From UBA3495 sp964629875 (lineage in GTDB: Bacteria; Chloroflexota; Dehalococcoidia; Lucifugimonadales; UBA3495), in assembly GCA_964629875.1 (NCBI GenBank), contig CAZVRK010000003.1, positions 53,551 through 117,550 on the forward strand: 64,000 nt of DNA. Reading direction: 5' to 3'. Below the pieces are notes generated by a model that was not told the origin of the DNA, ran no database searches, and worked only from the letters and a program-made list of their open reading frames with translations. The translations under genes were made by a program, and so were the position numbers. Of this stretch, positions 37,885 to 46,888 are shown piece by piece (positions within the stretch are counted from its first letter, which is position 1; every line of letters begins with the position of its first letter).

Positions 37885-40800
37885 ATGTCTTTAATAAAAC
37901 TCGGATACATAATAGCTATAAGGCGAATCATTTCAGTCTGGCACATTGAAAGCATACTTTTTATTGGTATTTTTCTGGCCGTAACGCTGCTGTCTAGCAG
38001 TGTAGTCTTTTCTCAACTATTGTCTGAAGTGTCCCTAAGTCACACACTATCCAACAGCAAAACAGACGAAAAACAGTTATGGTTACGGTCCTTTAGCGAT
38101 TTAAAGTCTTCACAATCTGAAGACTCTTCATCCATATACTCTCAAAACAGTATATTTATCGAACAACGGGTAATAGATAAACTCGAAGATTTCATATTTG
38201 ACTACCACTTGATCCTTGAAACTGCCACATTTTTCTTTGACGGTTCCCCAATACTTTCTCAGGATGATCAGGTTAGACCTCGGGGGAAAGTGCAATATCT
38301 AAGCTCTCTCGGAACGTCCGATAAATTCTCTCTGGCAGCCGGCTCTTGGCCTAAAACCACCCAAGAACATGACTCCCCAATCGAGGTCGTAATAGATCAG
38401 ACTGGATCTGACATCTTAGAAATTGGGGTTGGAGACAAATTCACTATATTCCCTTCCTCCCAAACGCAACAAACAGGGATCACAACAGAGGTCGTAGTTG
38501 TTGGTATATTTTCAAGATCCGATCCAGATTCTAAATATTGGGACGGTACACACGGTGATTTTAGCTATATTGATCAACGCTGGGGTATAGTTCCTTTATT
38601 CACCAACGAATCAAACATCACCGTCAGGTTAGCTAATTCATACGATGGCCTTTATACGAATACTACTTGGCTGATAAATATGGATCCCCAGAAGATACAC
38701 GCTAAAGATGTAAATCCACTAATACGTACAATTCACAACATCAGATCAGAAACAGCAACAAGCTTAGTCCACGGGACCATATCAGTGAAACTCGATAGAA
38801 TCTTGGAAGCACACGAAAAAGAATTAACGGTGTCCAGAATTCCTCTTTTACTAATGGTATTCTTAGTCAGCGGAGTTTTGGTTTATCACTTATTACTGAT
38901 CTCAAATCTCACTATAAAATCAAGATCATCTGAAATAGCGATCTTAAAAAGCCGTGGAGCAGGTAATTGGCAACTTGCTGCCTTGATATTAATAGAAGGC
39001 TTAGTATTAGCCATACCTGCCATAATTATAGGAGTTTTTCTATCTCCTATAATAGCTGATGTATTGGGGGCACTGTTCTTCCAGTCAGCTCAACCAGAAG
39101 CTACATCCATGACCATACTATCGAGCAGTGTAGGAATACTGGGAGCTTTATTAGCAGTTTCTGTACTAACGTTATCTACTTTTATAATATCCAGAAAAGG
39201 CATAGTAGAATTTCGGCAAACAGGCGCAAGACCTGCGCAAACACCCTTCATACAAAGGTATTACCTTGATGTTCTATTCCTCATAGTAGTAGGCATCCTA
39301 TGGTGGCAAGCGCACAACAAAGGTTCATTTATAGTGCAATCCCAGATGGACGATACTTTAACCATCGACTATTCACTACTGATTGCCCCCATAGCTGGAT
39401 TCATAAGCATTAGCCTATTAGTGCTCCGTTTTTTCCCAATTGTCGTTGCAATAATAGCAAAAGTTCTGGAACCAGTTGCACCAGTGTGGGCAGTTCACGG
39501 TGCCAGAAAAGTGTCAAGAGATCCTATAGTCCCGGGCAGTCTAGTAGTCCTTATAATGCTCGCGACTTCCCTGGGGGTTATAGGCAGTGCCTTTAGTTCT
39601 ACGTTACTAAAGAGTCAATCAGACCAGGCAATGTACCAGGCAGGATCCGATATTCGAATATCGCATAGATCGTCTCCTAGTATTGACGCCAGCAAATCTC
39701 TGGACTCATTTTTAACAGAGAACAAAAATATCAATAATGTAGCTTACGCTCACCGTGTCAACGGTCATTTAAATACAGAAGGGTTTGTATCAACACAAGT
39801 TTCCACTTTAGCGATCGATCCAATTGCCATAGATGAAATTGCGTGGTCACGCTCAGATTTCGTCGAATCCTATCACTCGGACAATCTAAGTGAAGCAGTA
39901 CTTCCTGATAAACCCCAATGGGAATCAGATGGCATAGATATACCAGTTGATTCTGATGGACTATCCATATGGGTCAGGCCAAATCGGCCTTACCAGTTAC
40001 TAACGCTTACCGCCAGGTTAAGAGATTCTTCCAATAATTATTTTGATCTCCCCATAGAGCAGCTGTACTTCAAAGAATGGAAACATCTAAATGTAAAGTT
40101 TGACAGTCTGGACGATGTAACCCCAACGCGTCGGCGAGCTGCTAACAATAAATTTAGAGGCATACCAACCTTCTCTGAGTTACAAGAGCCATACACCTTA
40201 TTGGCACTTCATCTAACCAGTAACTCCGGAGTAGAAGAAGCTGGAGCTATCTATGTATCAGAAATGTCAGCGTATTCAAATTCAAATCAAACACTGCTCA
40301 CCGACTTTAATAACATCGACAGAATTCACGTCATCGAAGACCATACTCGGCCTGGGTTATACGATATAAGCCACAATACATCTGTAGTGCGAAATCAAGA
40401 ATCTCAATCGCTTAGATTCGCATGGGCGCCCGGTGGCAACGGACTGCGCGGAATAAGATTCGGAGATTCCGAAACACCAATCAGGTCAATAGCCAGTCCT
40501 GAAATATTAGAGCAAACCAACTCTAAGGTTGGGGATGTGATAACGCTTGGCATGTCATCTTATTCAATTCCAATTAAGATAAACGCGGTCGCAAGATACT
40601 TTCCCACTCTTGACCCAAAGTCCGATCCTTTTGTAATAATCGACAGGAACAGTTTTGAATATTATTCAAACACTCACAGTCACCGCATTACACCTGGTCC
40701 AACTGAAATATGGGGGAGTTTTACAACACCAGATGTCAAAATTGATCAAATTACCGATTCCATTACAAAATCTAAAATAAGCCTCCCTAATATATATTTT

Positions 40801-41280
40801 TCACAAGAATTTATTGAGCAAAGTTCTGCCAAACCCGTCAAAAACGCAAGTTGGGGAGGACTATTGATTCTGATGTTTTTGACACTCATCATCGCCAGCG
40901 TATGCGGGATAATTATGTTTGCCTACCTTGATGTGATACAACGTCAAGGCGAATTTGCATTAATACGGACTCTCGGGTCTTCAAAACATCAAGTTTTATT
41001 TGCAGTATGGTTTAGTTTGCTAATAATTTTTACCTTCGGAATCGGTTTAGGCACCTGGGTTGGGCAATTAATTGGCTCTAGCATACTGCCGCTTCTTGAA
41101 ATAGCAGAAGATGGCAAACGTATTACTCCGCCAATGTTACTGCAGATGAATTGGATATCTCTCTCTTTAACATATCTTGTCCTATCTACTGTTATATTGG
41201 GCACAACTGTATGGTTGGCATGGTTTACAGCCAAGATTGATATCCAGAGGGTACTCAGAGCAGGTGAATCTGCCAGATGA
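37885..41280 (+). CDS. FtsX-type ABC transporter permease, 10-TM (second of two)
   Basis: A 1131-residue paralogue of the preceding permease with the same order: TM1 (20-43), outer domain (44-315), TM2-TM4 (317-435), two linker helices (458-475 and 497-525), TM7 (548-570), a second outer domain (571-988) and TM8-TM10. The cytoplasmic loops include SRSSEIAILKSRGAGNWQL and FALIRTLGSSKHQVLFAVW, typical FtsX contacts to the ATPase. The pair probably arose by tandem duplication and forms a heterodimer. It starts 38 bases after the first permease. Confidence 0.85.
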   Translation: MSLIKLGYIIAIRRIISVWHIESILFIGIFLAVTLLSSSVVFSQLLSEVSLSHTLSNSKTDEKQLWLRSFSDLKSSQSEDSSSIYSQNSIFIEQRVIDKLEDFIFDYHLILETATFFFDGSPILSQDDQVRPRGKVQYLSSLGTSDKFSLAAGSWPKTTQEHDSPIEVVIDQTGSDILEIGVGDKFTIFPSSQTQQTGITTEVVVVGIFSRSDPDSKYWDGTHGDFSYIDQRWGIVPLFTNESNITVRLANSYDGLYTNTTWLINMDPQKIHAKDVNPLIRTIHNIRSETATSLVHGTISVKLDRILEAHEKELTVSRIPLLLMVFLVSGVLVYHLLLISNLTIKSRSSEIAILKSRGAGNWQLAALILIEGLVLAIPAIIIGVFLSPIIADVLGALFFQSAQPEATSMTILSSSVGILGALLAVSVLTLSTFIISRKGIVEFRQTGARPAQTPFIQRYYLDVLFLIVVGILWWQAHNKGSFIVQSQMDDTLTIDYSLLIAPIAGFISISLLVLRFFPIVVAIIAKVLEPVAPVWAVHGARKVSRDPIVPGSLVVLIMLATSLGVIGSAFSSTLLKSQSDQAMYQAGSDIRISHRSSPSIDASKSLDSFLTENKNINNVAYAHRVNGHLNTEGFVSTQVSTLAIDPIAIDEIAWSRSDFVESYHSDNLSEAVLPDKPQWESDGIDIPVDSDGLSIWVRPNRPYQLLTLTARLRDSSNNYFDLPIEQLYFKEWKHLNVKFDSLDDVTPTRRRAANNKFRGIPTFSELQEPYTLLALHLTSNSGVEEAGAIYVSEMSAYSNSNQTLLTDFNNIDRIHVIEDHTRPGLYDISHNTSVVRNQESQSLRFAWAPGGNGLRGIRFGDSETPIRSIASPEILEQTNSKVGDVITLGMSSYSIPIKINAVARYFPTLDPKSDPFVIIDRNSFEYYSNTHSHRITPGPTEIWGSFTTPDVKIDQITDSITKSKISLPNIYFSQEFIEQSSAKPVKNASWGGLLILMFLTLIIASVCGIIMFAYLDVIQRQGEFALIRTLGSSKHQVLFAVWFSLLIIFTFGIGLGTWVGQLIGSSILPLLEIAEDGKRITPPMLLQMNWISLSLTYLVLSTVILGTTVWLAWFTAKIDIQRVLRAGESAR

Positions 41281-41317
41281 CCCCGCTCCTAGAACTAATA
41301 CGAGGTCGAAAATAACG

Positions 41318-42229
41318 ATGAATATCCCATTATCACAGAATAAGCATGAAAGCTCTTACATCACCTGCCGTGACTTGTTTAAGATTTATAAACCTGCAGA
41401 TCTGGAAGTAGTAGCATTGCGTGGTATTGACTTAGACATCAAACAAGGTGAGCTTACCGCCATAGTCGGCGAAAGCGGTAGTGGTAAAAGTACTCTTCTT
41501 AATATATTGGCCGGACTGGAAACTCCGTCTGCTGGACAAGTTTCCGTGGGGCATAGAAATTTGCTTGATATTACTGATAACTCATTGGTGGAGTATCGTC
41601 GATCAGAAGTAGGATTCGTTTGGCAATCCACATCGCGTAATCTTGTACCGTATTTGAGTGTTAGAGACAACATAGAATTGCCAATGGCAATAACTGGATC
41701 AACCGCACGGCATAGACGAGAACGCAGCTCCTACCTTTTAAAAGAGTTGCAAATCGAGGATAAGGCAACGCGACTACCGTCTCAATTATCAGGGGGAGAA
41801 CAACAGCGTACTGCCATTGGAGTAGCATTATCAAATACACCTCCTCTATTGCTTGCAGACGAGCCAACAGGGGAATTGGACAGCCAAATGGCAATAGAAA
41901 TATTCGATTTGCTAAGATCTATAAATCAAGATCATGAAACAACAATAGTCATAGTAAGCCATTACCAAGATATAGCTAATCATGTTAATCGAGTCGTCCA
42001 CATCAGGGATGGCAGAATTAGTTCAGAAAGTTTCATGGAACACAGTTTTGATAGAAGTGAAACTAACACTGAACACGAATATGTTGTTATAGATGAAGCT
42101 GGCAGGTTACAAATACCTTCTGAGGTTTTAAAACATGCAAATATTGATAGACTAGCAAGTGTGGATATTTCGAATGAAAATATAACTCTATCTCAACCGA
42201 GTCATTCTAAAGGTACCAGGAATGGATAA
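41318..42229 (+). CDS. ABC transporter ATPase with C-terminal AbrB/SpoVT-like domain
   Basis: A 303-residue ATPase. Residues 15-230 are the LolD/MacB-type nucleotide-binding domain: Walker A GESGSGKST, ABC signature [10 protein letters not shown], Walker [13 protein letters not shown] and switch His in VIVSHY. After a linker of about 25 residues the tail reads VIDEAGRLQIPSEVLKHANI then a short beta segment, which matches the swapped-hairpin AbrB/SpoVT domain (DElGRvvIP...). AbrB domains usually dimerise and bind DNA or regulate a kinase or transporter. ATG 41318 follows GAGGT; the frame is open further upstream over the permease. Confidence 0.9.
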   Translation: MNIPLSQNKHESSYITCRDLFKIYKPADLEVVALRGIDLDIKQGELTAIVGESGSGKSTLLNILAGLETPSAGQVSVGHRNLLDITDNSLVEYRRSEVGFVWQSTSRNLVPYLSVRDNIELPMAITGSTARHRRERSSYLLKELQIEDKATRLPSQLSGGEQQRTAIGVALSNTPPLLLADEPTGELDSQMAIEIFDLLRSINQDHETTIVIVSHYQDIANHVNRVVHIRDGRISSESFMEHSFDRSETNTEHEYVVIDEAGRLQIPSEVLKHANIDRLASVDISNENITLSQPSHSKGTRNG

Positions 42230-42265
42230 CTATCTACGATTACATCGCATGGTGGAACAGAATAT

Positions 42266-42973
42266 ATGATAGATGATGACATAATATACAGATCTGCCTC
42301 AACGCATATATTGAAACTGGACAACGTTACTCGTATATTCGGTTCATCAGATCAGGCCGTAATTGCTGTGGACAACGTTTCGCTTGAAATTCACCGCGGC
42401 CAATTTATAGCGTTTGTCGGGCGATCAGGATCGGGAAAAACAACACTGATGAACATTATGTCCGGACTTGACAATCCAACAACTGGACACGTAGAACTTG
42501 ATGGCAAACTTCTCTCTGACATGAACGACGGGGAACTAGTAAAATTACGCCGAAATAAACTAGGGTTTATCTTTCAATCATTCGGACTTATATCCTTACT
42601 ATCAGCTTATGAAAATGTCCAACTTCCACTGCATATCAGCGGAACTTCCTGGAGAGAACGTCGAAGAAGAGCCACAAGTGCATTGGACATGGTTGGCCTT
42701 GCGGGTAGGGCAAATCATCGACCATACGAACTGTCTGGTGGCGAACAACAGCGTGTTGCCATAGCCCGAGCCCTAGTGTCAGAGCCCAGTATCTTGTTCG
42801 CAGACGAACCTACCGGAGAATTAGATAGTGTGAATGCAATGTACATATCTCAAATCCTCAAAGACATATCCAAAACAAATCAAGTAACAATTATTGCAGC
42901 AACACACGATCCAACGCTTGCAGATATGTGCGATGAGGTCTACCGTATGCAAGACGGCGCTATACTAGATTAA
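42266..42973 (+). CDS. ABC transporter ATPase (LolD/MacB type)
   Basis: A 235-residue stand-alone nucleotide-binding subunit: Walker [11 protein letters not shown]-loop in [10 protein letters not shown], signature [15 protein letters not shown], Walker [13 protein letters not shown] and the His in AATHDP. It lacks the C-terminal extension of its neighbour. Two ATPases and two permeases suggest an asymmetric exporter with one ATPase per permease. Transcription likely ends before the ribosomal protein gene at 43093. Confidence 0.92.
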   Translation: MIDDDIIYRSASTHILKLDNVTRIFGSSDQAVIAVDNVSLEIHRGQFIAFVGRSGSGKTTLMNIMSGLDNPTTGHVELDGKLLSDMNDGELVKLRRNKLGFIFQSFGLISLLSAYENVQLPLHISGTSWRERRRRATSALDMVGLAGRANHRPYELSGGEQQRVAIARALVSEPSILFADEPTGELDSVNAMYISQILKDISKTNQVTIIAATHDPTLADMCDEVYRMQDGAILD

Positions 42974-43092
42974 GAACTCTAGCATTTCTAACACTTCAAA
43001 GAGGACCGCACATACGTTGCACGGTTCTTGATTGCACGCTTAGCATATGATAAATTATTCTTTAAATAATACAGAGAGTATAGGAGTAGCCA

Positions 43093-43278
43093 ATGGCCTA
43101 TGTGACACCTAGGGACGGTGAAACTCCGGAAAGCCTAGTTAACCGATTCAGAGCTTCAGTCCAGCACGCGGGCATACTAAGAGAGTTGAAAGACCGACGG
43201 TTCTTTCGATCTAAAGCCCAAAAGGACCGACTAGCAGCACAAAGAGCAGCTAGAAGAAGGAGAAGGCAGCGCAGATAA
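43093..43278 (+). CDS. rpsU: Ribosomal protein bS21
   Basis: A 61-residue basic protein of the 30S subunit. It starts AYVTPRDGETPESLVNRFRA, followed by GILRELKDRRFFRSKAQKDR, and ends in an Arg-rich tail (RRRRRQRR) as usual for bS21. bS21 sits near the anti-Shine-Dalgarno end of 16S rRNA and aids initiation. A short purine-rich GGAGTAGCC stretch precedes the ATG. It is a single-gene unit ending in a terminator. Confidence 0.92.
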   Translation: MAYVTPRDGETPESLVNRFRASVQHAGILRELKDRRFFRSKAQKDRLAAQRAARRRRRQRR

Positions 43279-43280
43279 TG

Positions 43281-43306
43281 TAACGGCAGTTGTAAAACTG
43301 CCGTTA
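43281..43306. terminator. Terminator hairpin between rpsU and the MFS gene
   Basis: A perfect 11-base inverted repeat (TAACGGCAGTT and AACTGCCGTTA) around the tetraloop GTAA. It lies just after rpsU and just before the end of the convergent MFS gene, so it can serve both strands. The T tract is weak. Confidence 0.7.
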
Positions 43307-43323
43307 TTGCTTCTAAAGCTGCG

Positions 43324-44640
43324 CTACAACTCTGATCTATACGGTCGTGCAGGTGGAATAGCCAGCAGAATTAAAACCGTACCAATCAAATATAACCCCG
43401 CCATACTCACGTACAATAGGTCGTAACTTCCTGTAATATCTCTAATCACCGCCCCTAATCCAGGCCCCAACCCTAAAGCCATAGTCTGCAAAGGTCCAAA
43501 TGATCCCAATATCGATCCATACGAATCCCTACCATAGTATTGAGCTATCATCATATGTTCTAAAGAACCTACAGATCCAGAAGACAAACCCCATATAACC
43601 GCGAACAAATAAGCTGATGGCAAACTATCTACGGTAATTAGAAAAACATCCATAACAGCAGCTATTACAGTAGCAACTATTAGACACTTTCTGGGAGTAA
43701 TACGATCTGCCATAACCCCCCAGATTACGTTTCCAAGTGCTAATACAGTTCCTAAACTCAGCACCGCTGCTGCTTGGGTTTGCGATATACCAGATTCTAA
43801 TAAATACGGCTTTAACCCGAACCCTACACTGGATGACGCTACAGTGCCTATAGCTGATGTTATCACTATGCACCATAACGCCCTGGTTTTGAATGCCTCC
43901 CTGACTGTCCAGCTGAATTCTGGTTCCGACAATATCGACTTGTCGTCAACTGTTGCGGTGTCTGATTCTGTCTTTTGAACATCTATAGCATCGATACCAT
44001 CTGGAAGGAGCCCAATATCCTCCGGTCTTCTGCGTAGAAGCCACATTAACGGAACTACTAAAGCTACACAAAGTATTCCTAAATACCTATAAGCCACTCG
44101 CCAGCCACTATAGCTAGCAACTAGTGAGAATAGCATTATATTTATAGCACCAGAGACAGGTCGTATGGTCGAACTTATAGCCAATACTATGTTTCTACGA
44201 CGGCGAAAGAAATTTACTGCCACCGTCCGAGGTACCACCCCTATCAAAACCGGATTGCTTATCGCTCGGCCCATAATATATGCCACATAATACTGTGTCA
44301 CAGAATCTATGCCCGACAGCAAAAAGAAAGCCGTCCCAGCTATTAGCAAGCCGATAGGCATCAAGCCTCTGGGTCCATATCTATCGGCAAGATTCCCAAC
44401 TATAGGAGTAATCAGACCACTGGTCCATGTCCCTGCGGTAGCCGCAAACGCCAAAGTGCTTCTGGACCAACCCATATCTTCAATGATGAAATCCTGAACA
44501 CCACCGAGAACGACCTGTGAAGAACCAGTTGCAGCGAATGTAGCACAACCTGCTAACCCAAGAACAAACCAGCCGTAATAAAATGGAATAGGGGGATACC
44601 ATTCCATAATTCTGAGGAATTTTCTATAAACCATAAACAT
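43324..44640 (-). CDS. Major facilitator superfamily transporter
   Basis: This 438-residue transporter has about 12 membrane helices in two six-helix halves, with a cytoplasmic loop around residues 215-245. The loop between TM2 and TM3 has the MFS motif GNLADRYGPRG, and the equivalent in the second half is GVMADRITPRK. It resembles the oxalate/formate antiporter (monocarboxylate) branch, so it may carry an organic acid. The start is uncertain: ATGs at 44640, 44634 and 44607 lack clear ribosome-binding sites, and the first is used. Confidence 0.85.
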   Translation of the reverse strand: MFMVYRKFLRIMEWYPPIPFYYGWFVLGLAGCATFAATGSSQVVLGGVQDFIIEDMGWSRSTLAFAATAGTWTSGLITPIVGNLADRYGPRGLMPIGLLIAGTAFFLLSGIDSVTQYYVAYIMGRAISNPVLIGVVPRTVAVNFFRRRRNIVLAISSTIRPVSGAINIMLFSLVASYSGWRVAYRYLGILCVALVVPLMWLLRRRPEDIGLLPDGIDAIDVQKTESDTATVDDKSILSEPEFSWTVREAFKTRALWCIVITSAIGTVASSSVGFGLKPYLLESGISQTQAAAVLSLGTVLALGNVIWGVMADRITPRKCLIVATVIAAVMDVFLITVDSLPSAYLFAVIWGLSSGSVGSLEHMMIAQYYGRDSYGSILGSFGPLQTMALGLGPGLGAVIRDITGSYDLLYVSMAGLYLIGTVLILLAIPPARPYRSEL

Positions 44641-44801
44641 TCAATAAATACGCTGGGAAAGAATACCACCTTGTTCTCGACAATAGAAGGCCAATAATAT
44701 GCCTTAGATATACAACAAAGCTTAGATTTTTCTAACCCACAAGGCAATGAAATACACCCAACACCGGTCTCATATTTATCGACAACTGTTATCTCTTCGC
44801 G

Positions 44802-44830
44802 TTGACAGTGATATAGGCCAATGTTACATT
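44802..44830 (+). promoter_or_regulatory. Candidate promoter of the zinc-ribbon gene
   Basis: TTGACA, a 17-base spacer and TACATT, a good sigma-70-like pair. The transcript would begin near 44837, which excludes the ATG at 44821 as a start and supports the TTG at 44890. Confidence 0.5.
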
Positions 44831-44889
44831 GTATTCAAATCGGTGACGGTCAATCGATGGTACAAATAGATATCCTAGGAGGATACAAA

Positions 44890-45216
44890 TTGCCCCGTTA
44901 CGACTACAAATGCACCAGCTGTTCTCATGAATTTGAGCTGGTCCAGAGCTTCAAAGAAGCAGGTTCCGGAACTTGCCCAGAATGTTCAAGCCCAGCACAA
45001 AGGGTGTTTCATGCTGTCCCAGTGATCTATAAGGGCTCAGGGTTTTACACTACTGACTATGGAAGGCCCAAGGCCCCTGTAGAAAGCTCAAAAGAAACCA
45101 AGTCAGACTCAGATGACAAAGGCACTAGCTCCTCGGAGAAGAAACCGTCCACCGAGTCTAGCAGCTCAGTAAAAAGCGACTCGGGATCTAAGTCAACGAC
45201 ACCGTCCACTACCTGA
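44890..45216 (+). CDS. FmdB-family zinc ribbon protein
   Basis: This 108-residue protein starts with the FmdB zinc ribbon, PRYDYKCTSCSHEFE, then CPECSSPAQRVF (two CxxC pairs binding one zinc). The last 60 residues are a low-complexity Ser/Lys/Thr/Asp tail. FmdB proteins are found widely as small regulatory or accessory proteins of unknown role. The start is TTG at 44890, with AGGAGGA upstream; this matches the family start exactly. It is followed 31 bases later by dtd. Confidence 0.85.
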   Translation: MPRYDYKCTSCSHEFELVQSFKEAGSGTCPECSSPAQRVFHAVPVIYKGSGFYTTDYGRPKAPVESSKETKSDSDDKGTSSSEKKPSTESSSSVKSDSGSKSTTPSTT

Positions 45217-45247
45217 TACTGGCTTCCGGAAATATCATCCTACTGTA

Positions 45248-45709
45248 ATGCGTGCTTTAATACAGCGTGTCTCATCAGCTGAAGTAACAAACTCCGGACA
45301 AATTGTGTCATCTATTGGTAATGGTCTATTAATTTTCTTAGGTGTATCTCAAAACGATACCGAAGATGACGCTACATATTTAGCAAATAAAGTTCCAACT
45401 TTACGTATCTTTCCTGACTACAAAAATAGATTCAATTATTCAGCCATGGACCTGGATGCCGAATTACTTGTAGTAAGCCAATTCACTCTATATGCAAATA
45501 CTCGTAGAGGGAGACGCCCTGATTTTATAGACGCTGCAAAACCAGAAGTTGCTGAAGAATTATATGAACACTTCATTAAATTGATTCGAATGTCAGGACT
45601 AAAGATTGAGAGCGGCAAGTTTCAAACAGACATGCTTGTATCCTTAGTTAACACTGGTCCAGTAACCATAATGATAGATAGTGAAGATATGAAATCGTCC
45701 CGACATTAA
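45248..45709 (+). CDS. dtd: D-aminoacyl-tRNA deacylase
   Basis: This 153-residue enzyme removes D-amino acids (and Gly from tRNA-Ala) mistakenly attached to tRNA. It starts MRALIQRVSSAEV. The active-site motifs SQFTLYANTRRGRRP and NTGPVTIMID (the Gly-cisPro-type loop) are intact. The length is normal. The stop codon directly abuts the stop of the convergent DinB-like gene, leaving no intergenic base. Confidence 0.96.
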   Translation: MRALIQRVSSAEVTNSGQIVSSIGNGLLIFLGVSQNDTEDDATYLANKVPTLRIFPDYKNRFNYSAMDLDAELLVVSQFTLYANTRRGRRPDFIDAAKPEVAEELYEHFIKLIRMSGLKIESGKFQTDMLVSLVNTGPVTIMIDSEDMKSSRH

Positions 45710-46237
45710 TTACCTATGCCAGCCGTTCCCTATAAATAGCCCTCTCAAATACGCTATCTGACCACCATGCGCGATAGCATCCCAGGTAACTTGTCCGAGA
45801 GCATCAGCTACCAATCTGGGAGTCTCAACCGGTAAAATAACACGACTCTCAGCCAAATCGTCATCGGTTAGATCACGGACCGAAGAATTAAAGATCTCCT
45901 TCACTTCTTCATAATAACCTACTAAAATATCCTTCTGGGGAGGATTCCAAGCCGACACATCTTCCGCAGTCCAGCCTACACCTCTATTTTCCAAGTTATC
46001 CGGAATATTGAATCTGGAGACCCACTCGTTCTTATTCCACACTTGTTCCCGAAACATGAGCCGTGTATTAATAAAAGTATCCAAAACACGACTCATGTGC
46101 CATAAAATCCATGCAATCGAATTACAATGATCCTCCGGACGACGTGTCAATGTATCATAATCTAAGGCAGAAAGAGCTGTATCGACCATATCCCAATTCC
46201 GCCGATGAGCCGCCAATATTGCTTCAGTAGGCAACAT
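45710..46237 (-). CDS. DinB-superfamily protein
   Basis: A protein of about 175 residues with the DinB four-helix fold. The metal-binding His candidates are in SIAWILWHMSRVLDTFI and AIAHGGQIAYLRGL, plus one near the N-terminus (AAHRRNWD). Many such proteins are thiol-dependent transferases or metal-dependent hydrolases; this one is unassigned. ATG 46237 has GGTGGGAG upstream, so it is preferred over the GTG at 46249. It lies 20 bases after a CMD-fold gene and probably shares its transcript. Confidence 0.8.
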   Translation of the reverse strand: MLPTEAILAAHRRNWDMVDTALSALDYDTLTRRPEDHCNSIAWILWHMSRVLDTFINTRLMFREQVWNKNEWVSRFNIPDNLENRGVGWTAEDVSAWNPPQKDILVGYYEEVKEIFNSSVRDLTDDDLAESRVILPVETPRLVADALGQVTWDAIAHGGQIAYLRGLFIGNGWHR

Positions 46238-46257
46238 AATTACTCCCACCTTTTAAT

Positions 46258-46809
46258 TTAGTCGTTGGGAATTTCGGGCTTCACTCCCTCAGGTAGATCT
46301 ACTTCAAATGCAGTTAAAACCTGACCTACCAAAAGGTAATGTCCTATCAAAGCAGTCAGTTCTAAAGTCTTCTTAAGACCAAATTTATCTTTTACAGCGT
46401 CAAATGTGCCATCAGTAATCTTGTGATTTTGCAACAATTCCTTGGTATAGGTCACTAGCAATGCCGCATCTCCAGATAGACCGGCAGGCGCCGTACCATT
46501 AGCTATTGCAGAAATAGTTTCCTCCGACACACCCGCTTCCCTAGCTAACCTAGCATGAGCGGCGAATTCATATTGGTTTCTGATTTCCCTAGCGGTAGTG
46601 ATAATCACAGTCTCTTTAAGAGACTCAGGAACATCGAGATCAAATCTGACAAATGTGCCAGTATGAGCTACCCTAGATGCCAAATCAGGACTATGTAAAA
46701 GAACCCCATACGGACCTCTTACACTGCCCCTACTACCCGCTATAGCGTCGTAATATTGTTGATCCTCGCTACTTAATGCTTCTCTCGCTATATTTCCTAA
46801 TCTGGCCAT
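46258..46809 (-). CDS. Carboxymuconolactone decarboxylase-like protein lacking redox cysteines
   Basis: A 183-residue AhpD/CMD-fold protein related to that at 23408-23956. At the position of the usual CxxC motif the sequence reads TTAREIRNQYEFAAHARLA, with no Cys; only His and Glu remain. Thiol peroxidase-type chemistry is therefore excluded. GGAGAG precedes the ATG. It is flanked by nadC and a DinB-like gene on the same strand. Confidence 0.8.
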   Translation of the reverse strand: MARLGNIAREALSSEDQQYYDAIAGSRGSVRGPYGVLLHSPDLASRVAHTGTFVRFDLDVPESLKETVIITTAREIRNQYEFAAHARLAREAGVSEETISAIANGTAPAGLSGDAALLVTYTKELLQNHKITDGTFDAVKDKFGLKKTLELTALIGHYLLVGQVLTAFEVDLPEGVKPEIPND

Positions 46810-46888
46810 AATTGCTCTCCTTAATATTTTATAAGACTATCAGGGTCTTTATTATTCGCTAACGGGTAGGGCAACATATCTAACTCAC

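Noticed and set aside
43000..43030. Possible terminator hairpin after the ABC operon
   Set aside because: Pairing between GGACCG and CGGTTC is short and interrupted; not convincing enough to list.
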